From Candidatus Omnitrophota bacterium (GTDB taxonomy: Bacteria > Omnitrophota > Gorgyraeia > B26-G9), in the NCBI GenBank assembly GCA_022013205.1, contig JAKLQT010000070.1:1-8379 (forward strand): DNA of 8,379 nt, given 5' to 3'. Below the pieces are notes generated by a model. It was not told the origin of the DNA and did no database searches. It saw only the letters and a list, made by a program, of their open reading frames with translations. The translations under genes were made by a program, and so were the position numbers. How positions within the stretch are numbered: position 1 is the stretch's first letter; every line of letters begins with the position of its first letter. Positions 5,796 through 8,379 of the stretch are shown piece by piece.

Positions 5796-6191
5796 ATGGC
5801 AACAGCAAGAGATCTTGTGCAGAGCGCGGATTGGAAAAAAGAAAAACATGTGCCTGCAATCGAGGCGGCGGATTCCATTAAAAAGGGAGCTGTACTGGAT
5901 GTTAATATAACGGTTGGTAAAGAAATAGCTCATCCCAATACAACAGAGCATCATATCGCCTGGATATCAGTGTATTTTATGGCCCAGGGGGAGAAATTCC
6001 CTTATCAGATCGCGCGCGCGGAAATGATTGCACATGGGGCATCGGTGCAGGGAGCTAATACAAGCGGCGTATATACGCGGCCGTCTATTAATCTCAGTAT
6101 TACGACAGAAAAATCAGGAAGTATCATTGCGATGAGTTATTGCAATATCCACGGATTATGGGAGAGCGCGAAAAAGGTAACGGTTGAATAA
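5796..6191 (+). CDS. sor: Superoxide reductase (neelaredoxin type)
   Basis: Reduces superoxide to hydrogen peroxide without making oxygen, the usual detoxification in anaerobes, and feeds peroxide to rubrerythrin next door. The 131-residue protein is the one-iron form lacking the N-terminal desulforedoxin domain. The Fe(His)4(Cys) site is visible: H18 in 'EKHVP', H46 and H52 in 'HPNTTEHH', then C116 and H119 in 'SYCNIHGLW'. E16 and K17 correspond to the flexible Glu ligand and substrate-guiding Lys of the Pyrococcus enzyme. The start at 5796 has AGGAGG 6 bases upstream; an ATG at 5791 is out of frame and too close to that site. Electrons are expected from rubredoxin, encoded at 6761. Confidence 0.95.
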   Translation: MATARDLVQSADWKKEKHVPAIEAADSIKKGAVLDVNITVGKEIAHPNTTEHHIAWISVYFMAQGEKFPYQIARAEMIAHGASVQGANTSGVYTRPSINLSITTEKSGSIIAMSYCNIHGLWESAKKVTVE

Positions 6192-6425
6192 GTAAACCGA
6201 TTTTTGAAAAAGATTCTGTAAAAAGTTCTATGAGTGCGCTGAGAAAAACATGCTTATAAGCAAAGATGCGCATTATGAAAAAGATTAACGCGAAACCGAT
6301 AAGAGGGTGTTGTTAAATTGTGAATTGATTAACTTAAGCGGATTCGGGCACTGGATTAAGCTTTAGGTAAAACAAGAGTTAACAAAATTTAAGATTTAAG
6401 CAGATGACAGGGAGGAAATAAAATA
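6192..6425. other. Intergenic gap between superoxide reductase and thioredoxin genes
   Basis: These 234 bases separate the two redox gene groups. I find no clear terminator hairpin, no convincing promoter hexamer pair and only very short reading frames without good ribosome sites. The thioredoxin unit may have its own promoter here, but I cannot point to it. Confidence 0.4.
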
Positions 6426-6764
6426 ATGGCTTTAGCTCTAACAACAGAAAATTTCGAACAGGAAGTAGTTAAATCAGATTTGCCGGTGCTTGTGGATTTT
6501 TGGGCCCAGTGGTGCGGCCCTTGCCGCGTATTAACCCCGCTGATTCACGAGCTTGTAAATGAATATAAAGGGAAGGTAAAGGTTTGCAAGCTGAATATTG
6601 ATGATGCTCCTGATGTGGCTGCGCGTTACGGGGTAATGAGCATTCCTACAGTTATGGTGTTTAATAACGGCCAGGTTGTTGGAGAATCCGTGGGTGTGGT
6701 ATCGAAGGAAAAACTGGTAAGCATGTTCAGCAGTCTTATTAAAAATAATAAGGAGGGGATATGA
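6426..6764 (+). CDS. trxA: Thioredoxin
   Basis: Cytoplasmic dithiol-disulfide oxidoreductase of normal length (112 residues). It has the canonical active site W29-C-G-P-C33 preceded by 'VLVDFWAQ', and the cis-proline loop 'SIPT' with P74. A third cysteine, C54, is present in 'KVCKL'. GGAGG lies 10 bases before the ATG. Its stop overlaps the rubredoxin start as ATGA (6761-6764), indicating translational coupling. No thioredoxin reductase is encoded in this window, so the electron source is elsewhere, or possibly the FNR-like flavoprotein (speculative). Confidence 0.96.
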   Translation: MALALTTENFEQEVVKSDLPVLVDFWAQWCGPCRVLTPLIHELVNEYKGKVKVCKLNIDDAPDVAARYGVMSIPTVMVFNNGQVVGESVGVVSKEKLVSMFSSLIKNNKEGI

Positions 6765-6901
6765 AAAAATATGAATGTATTGTTTGCGGATATATTTATG
6801 ATCCTGAAGAGAATGATAATGTGGCCTTTGCTGACCTGCCGGAAGACTGGGTTTGCCCTGATTGCGGGGTTGGTAAGGATCAGTTTAAGGAAATAGAATA
6901 A
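6761..6901 (+). CDS. Rubredoxin, short form
   Basis: A 46-residue one-iron electron carrier with ligand pairs C6-x-x-C9 ('CIVCG') and C32-P-D-C35 ('CPDCG'), plus the family's 'YIYDP' and 'LPEDWVCP' blocks. Usual rubredoxins have 52-54 residues; about seven are missing between 'DPE' and 'AFADLP', where 'DPDNGIPPGT'-like sequence normally stands. A comparable short rubredoxin is known in Desulfovibrio desulfuricans. AGGAGG lies 4 bases before the ATG, and the gene overlaps thioredoxin by 4 bases. It is the expected electron donor to superoxide reductase and rubrerythrin, with the FNR-like protein as likely reductase. Confidence 0.95.
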   Translation: MKKYECIVCGYIYDPEENDNVAFADLPEDWVCPDCGVGKDQFKEIE

Positions 6902-6978
6902 CAATAATTTTAAGCGAGTTTAAAAAAAACTTTAAAAGATTAGCCTTTGTTCAATGTATTTGAGAAAAGGAGGAGCTT

Positions 6979-7206
6979 ATGGAAGTGAAAATTTATTCAA
7001 CCCCAACCTGTCCTTACTGCATAATGGCGAAACAGTATTTTTCTTCAAAAGGCATAGCTTATGAATCAATTGATGTATCTGCTGATAAAACTAAGGCCGA
7101 GGAAATGGTCAAGCTATCCGGCCAGATGGGGGTGCCTGTAATCGTTATTGACGGTGAAGTGCTTACGGGGTTCAATAGGGCCAAGATAGACGCGCTTATC
7201 CATTGA
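6979..7206 (+). CDS. Glutaredoxin-like thiol-disulfide protein
   Basis: This 75-residue thioredoxin-fold protein has the active site C11-P-Y-C14 and the cis-proline motif 'GVPVIVIDG' (P53). Its end reads 'GFNRAKIDALI', where NrdH and many mini-glutaredoxins have 'GFD'. Short glutaredoxin/NrdH-like proteins in anaerobes are often reduced by thioredoxin reductase rather than glutathione, so the cellular reductant is uncertain. A good AGGAGG (6968-6973) precedes the ATG by 5 bases. It lies 77 bases after rubredoxin on the same strand with no obvious terminator between, so it is probably part of the same transcript. Confidence 0.92.
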   Translation: MEVKIYSTPTCPYCIMAKQYFSSKGIAYESIDVSADKTKAEEMVKLSGQMGVPVIVIDGEVLTGFNRAKIDALIH

Positions 7207-7387
7207 AATATTTTTGCCAAAACGCTGCATCCGCAAAGAAAGGCTAAATGTTTAAAAAGTCACCAGAGCACCAAGGCATCAGTTAAATATGAATCAATTT
7301 CACCTCTTTAGTAAATTAAATAAAATCACGCTAAAATTTTAAAGTTTGTGGTATGAGTAAAATATATATTGTAAATATCAGCACGAC

Positions 7388-7549
7388 TTATTTATTTCGC
7401 TTCCTGCCAGCAACTTCTTGGAAAGAATAAAAATTGCCTTTTTTAATATCTTTCAATGACGCCGTGATCGAAGTGACAATCTTATTGTTTTTTAGAATAG
7501 CAATAGTTTCCAAAAGGCCTTCACAATCCTCACTTTTGGCAGGGTTTAC
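7388..7549 (-). pseudogene. Remnant resembling a Phd/YefM-type antitoxin C-terminus
   Basis: On the minus strand a 53-residue open stretch ending at 7388 contains 'EDCEGLLETIAILKNN', then 'SLKDIKKGNFYSFQEVAGRK'. This pattern, 'E(D/Y)..LLETIxIL ... SLxDIKxGxxYSxxEV', is familiar from C-terminal halves of small Phd/YefM-like antitoxins. An in-frame stop (7550-7552) closes the frame upstream, no start codon or ribosome site is present, and I could not find the N-terminal DNA-binding half in other frames. No partner toxin is visible downstream. It is probably a decayed toxin-antitoxin leftover. The family call rests on memory of the motif, so it is tentative. Confidence 0.5.
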
Positions 7550-7629
7550 TTAAAATGTCTTTAGGTGTATAATAAAATTTGGTTCATGCTTATTTGAGTT
7601 GATAAAAAACATGTAACTATAAGCGGTAT

Positions 7630-7845
7630 AAGGTGCTGGGAAAATTTTACGTTCAACACAGTTTTTCCCGCTCAAAGAACGAGCGGGATCGTCAAATAAA
7701 TCACAAGTTCTCGGTGCTGCGAAACTCGTTCGTCGGCTTGCGCCAGGACGAACTCAGACAGTCGCAGCACCCAAAGGGTGCCCTCAAACTTGTAACTTAT
7801 TTAACTAAAACTGTGAATTTCACTTAAAAATTTTCCGAGCATCTT
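7630..7845. repeat. Large nested inverted repeat, MITE-like (element 3)
   Basis: The outer 19 bases, AAGGTGCTGGGAAAATTTT (7630-7648), match the inverse of 7827-7845 at 17 of 19 positions. A perfect CACAGTTTT (7657-7665) pairs with AAAACTGTG (7807-7815). Inside are hairpin CCCGCTC/GAGCGGG (7667-7687) and a long composite hairpin: AAATAA/TTATTT, ACAAGTT/AACTTGT, GGTGCTGCGA/TCGCAGCACC (7713-7722, 7762-7771) and GTTCGTC/GACGAAC (7728-7753). Reading frames through it are by-products of the symmetry. No clear target duplication is seen. A non-autonomous mobile element or a large structured RNA could both look like this. Confidence 0.65.
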
Positions 7846-7898
7846 TGCAACTTAAACACGAAAGAACCTAAAATTTTACAAAACACAGTTCTGCACAG

Positions 7899-7930
7899 AT
7901 TAGTTACGTTTGCTTTGTTGCTTAACTAAT
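7899..7930. promoter_or_regulatory. Dyad just upstream of the cysteine desulfurase gene
   Basis: ATTAGTTA (7899-7906) and TAACTAAT (7923-7930) are perfect inverted copies separated by 16 bases, ending 10 bases before the AGGAG ribosome site. It could be an operator or a leader hairpin controlling the gene. The match to a named regulator site is unknown to me. Confidence 0.35.
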
Positions 7931-7952
7931 GTGCTCATTTAGGAGACCAAAG

Positions 7953-8379
7953 ATGTCAAAAAAACGAGTATATTTAGACCATAATGCTACTACGCCTCTG
8001 CATCCTGAGGTTAAAAAGGCAATGACCGGGATGATGGGGATGTTCGGCAACCCATCGAGCATGCATGGTTTCGGACGCGATGCCAGAAAGATGATCGAGG
8101 ACTCAAGGACATCTATCGCCGAATTTATAAATGCTGCCCCTGAGGAGATAATTTTTGTCGGCAGCGGGTCTGAGGCTAATAATACGGTGTTTAATCTTAC
8201 TGCCTGCTGCGCCTCTTTAGAGTGCTCAACATCTTGTAAACACAGAAAAGGGATTATTACTACAAGTATTGAGCATCCATGCATAATTGAGTCTTCAAAA
8301 TGCCTTGCGGAACGAGGTATGAAGATAGATTATCTTAAAGTTGATAAGTATGGCAAGGTTAATATTGATCAGTTGAAAG
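7953..8379 (+). CDS. Cysteine desulfurase (NifS/IscS family), N-terminal part
   Basis: A PLP enzyme that removes sulfur from cysteine for Fe-S clusters or tRNA thiolation. Only the first 142 residues lie in the window; the gene runs off the end. It shows the family hallmarks 'VYLDHNATTPLHPEV' near the N-terminus, 'FGNPSSMHGFGRDAR', 'EIIFVGSGSEANN' (the PLP-phosphate region, usually TSGGTEANN) and 'SIEHPCIIES', whose His stacks on the PLP ring. The start at 7953 has AGGAG 7 bases upstream and begins the conserved sequence directly. The active-site Lys and catalytic Cys lie beyond the window, so NifS, IscS or a tRNA-thiolation version cannot be separated. 'GSGSEANN' and a Cys-rich loop ('ACCASLECSTSC') are slightly unusual. 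Confidence 0.93.
   Translation, partial: MSKKRVYLDHNATTPLHPEVKKAMTGMMGMFGNPSSMHGFGRDARKMIEDSRTSIAEFINAAPEEIIFVGSGSEANNTVFNLTACCASLECSTSCKHRKGIITTSIEHPCIIESSKCLAERGMKIDYLKVDKYGKVNIDQLK

Larger units (their letters stand above)
7207..7952. other. Long region without an intact gene
   Basis: These 746 bases hold a minus-strand antitoxin-like remnant (7388-7549), a nested inverted repeat (7630-7845) and a dyad before the cysteine desulfurase gene (7899-7930). The remainder, 7207-7387 and 7550-7629, is AT-rich and I see nothing firm in it. It looks like a landing zone for small elements between two functional gene groups. Confidence 0.5.

Noticed and set aside
6250..6310. Very short plus-strand peptides in the gap before thioredoxin
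   Set aside because: They are under 20 residues, lack convincing ribosome sites and have no recognisable pattern.
6911..6932. Possible terminator hairpin between rubredoxin and the glutaredoxin-like gene
   Set aside because: The AGTTT/AAACT pairing is only 5 bp of AT-rich DNA, too weak to call.
7353..7430. Short plus-strand frame starting at ATGAGTAAAATA
   Set aside because: It is about 25 residues, overlaps the minus-strand antitoxin-like remnant and has no ribosome-binding site.
7633..7827. 64-residue plus-strand frame inside the third repeat
   Set aside because: It lies wholly within the nested inverted repeat and reflects that structure rather than a protein.

Overview
The window is moderately AT-rich bacterial DNA, probably from an uncultured strict or microaerotolerant anaerobe. 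It combines a diiron rubrerythrin, an iron-only superoxide reductase and a rubredoxin with a bacterial L28 ribosomal protein gene. A signal-peptide protein carrying a 'LAPRLF' segment and a small four-Cys zinc-ribbon protein remind me of Omnitrophota-type genomes; that is an impression from memory, not a demonstrated placement.

Layout. 29-163: compact nested inverted repeat (MITE-like) with 26-bp termini. 217-534 (+): small zinc-ribbon protein, convergent with and overlapping rpmB (529-774, -), which has a strong sigma70-type promoter and an upstream 8-1-8 palindrome. 1088-3825 (+): large, apparently exported GT35 (glucan phosphorylase)-like protein split by a -1 frame change at a G8 tract. 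Its usual PLP lysine position reads Arg, and it carries a helical insertion with an internal repeat. 3863-3999: second structured repeat with tandem GCGAAGC mini-hairpins. 4114-4522 (+): decayed Fur/PerR-type regulator (in-frame stop plus A7 frameshift). 4519-6191 (+): FNR-like flavoprotein, rubrerythrin, superoxide reductase. 6426-7206 (+): thioredoxin, short rubredoxin, glutaredoxin-like protein. 7388-7549 (-): headless remnant resembling an antitoxin C-terminus. 7630-7845: third nested inverted repeat. 7953-end (+): start of a NifS/IscS-type cysteine desulfurase.

How the genes may work together. The core reads as an oxygen-defence set. The superoxide reductase converts superoxide to peroxide and rubrerythrin reduces peroxide to water. 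Rubredoxin is the usual electron donor to both, and the FNR-like flavoprotein is a plausible NAD(P)H-to-rubredoxin reductase. Thioredoxin and the glutaredoxin-like protein handle thiol redox, and the cysteine desulfurase would supply sulfur for Fe-S repair. The regulator at the head of the set is of the peroxide/iron-sensing family but looks broken.

The most unusual items are the PLP-less-looking exported phosphorylase homologue with its G8 frame break, and three sequence-unrelated nested inverted repeats that share a 'closing stem plus internal hairpins' design.
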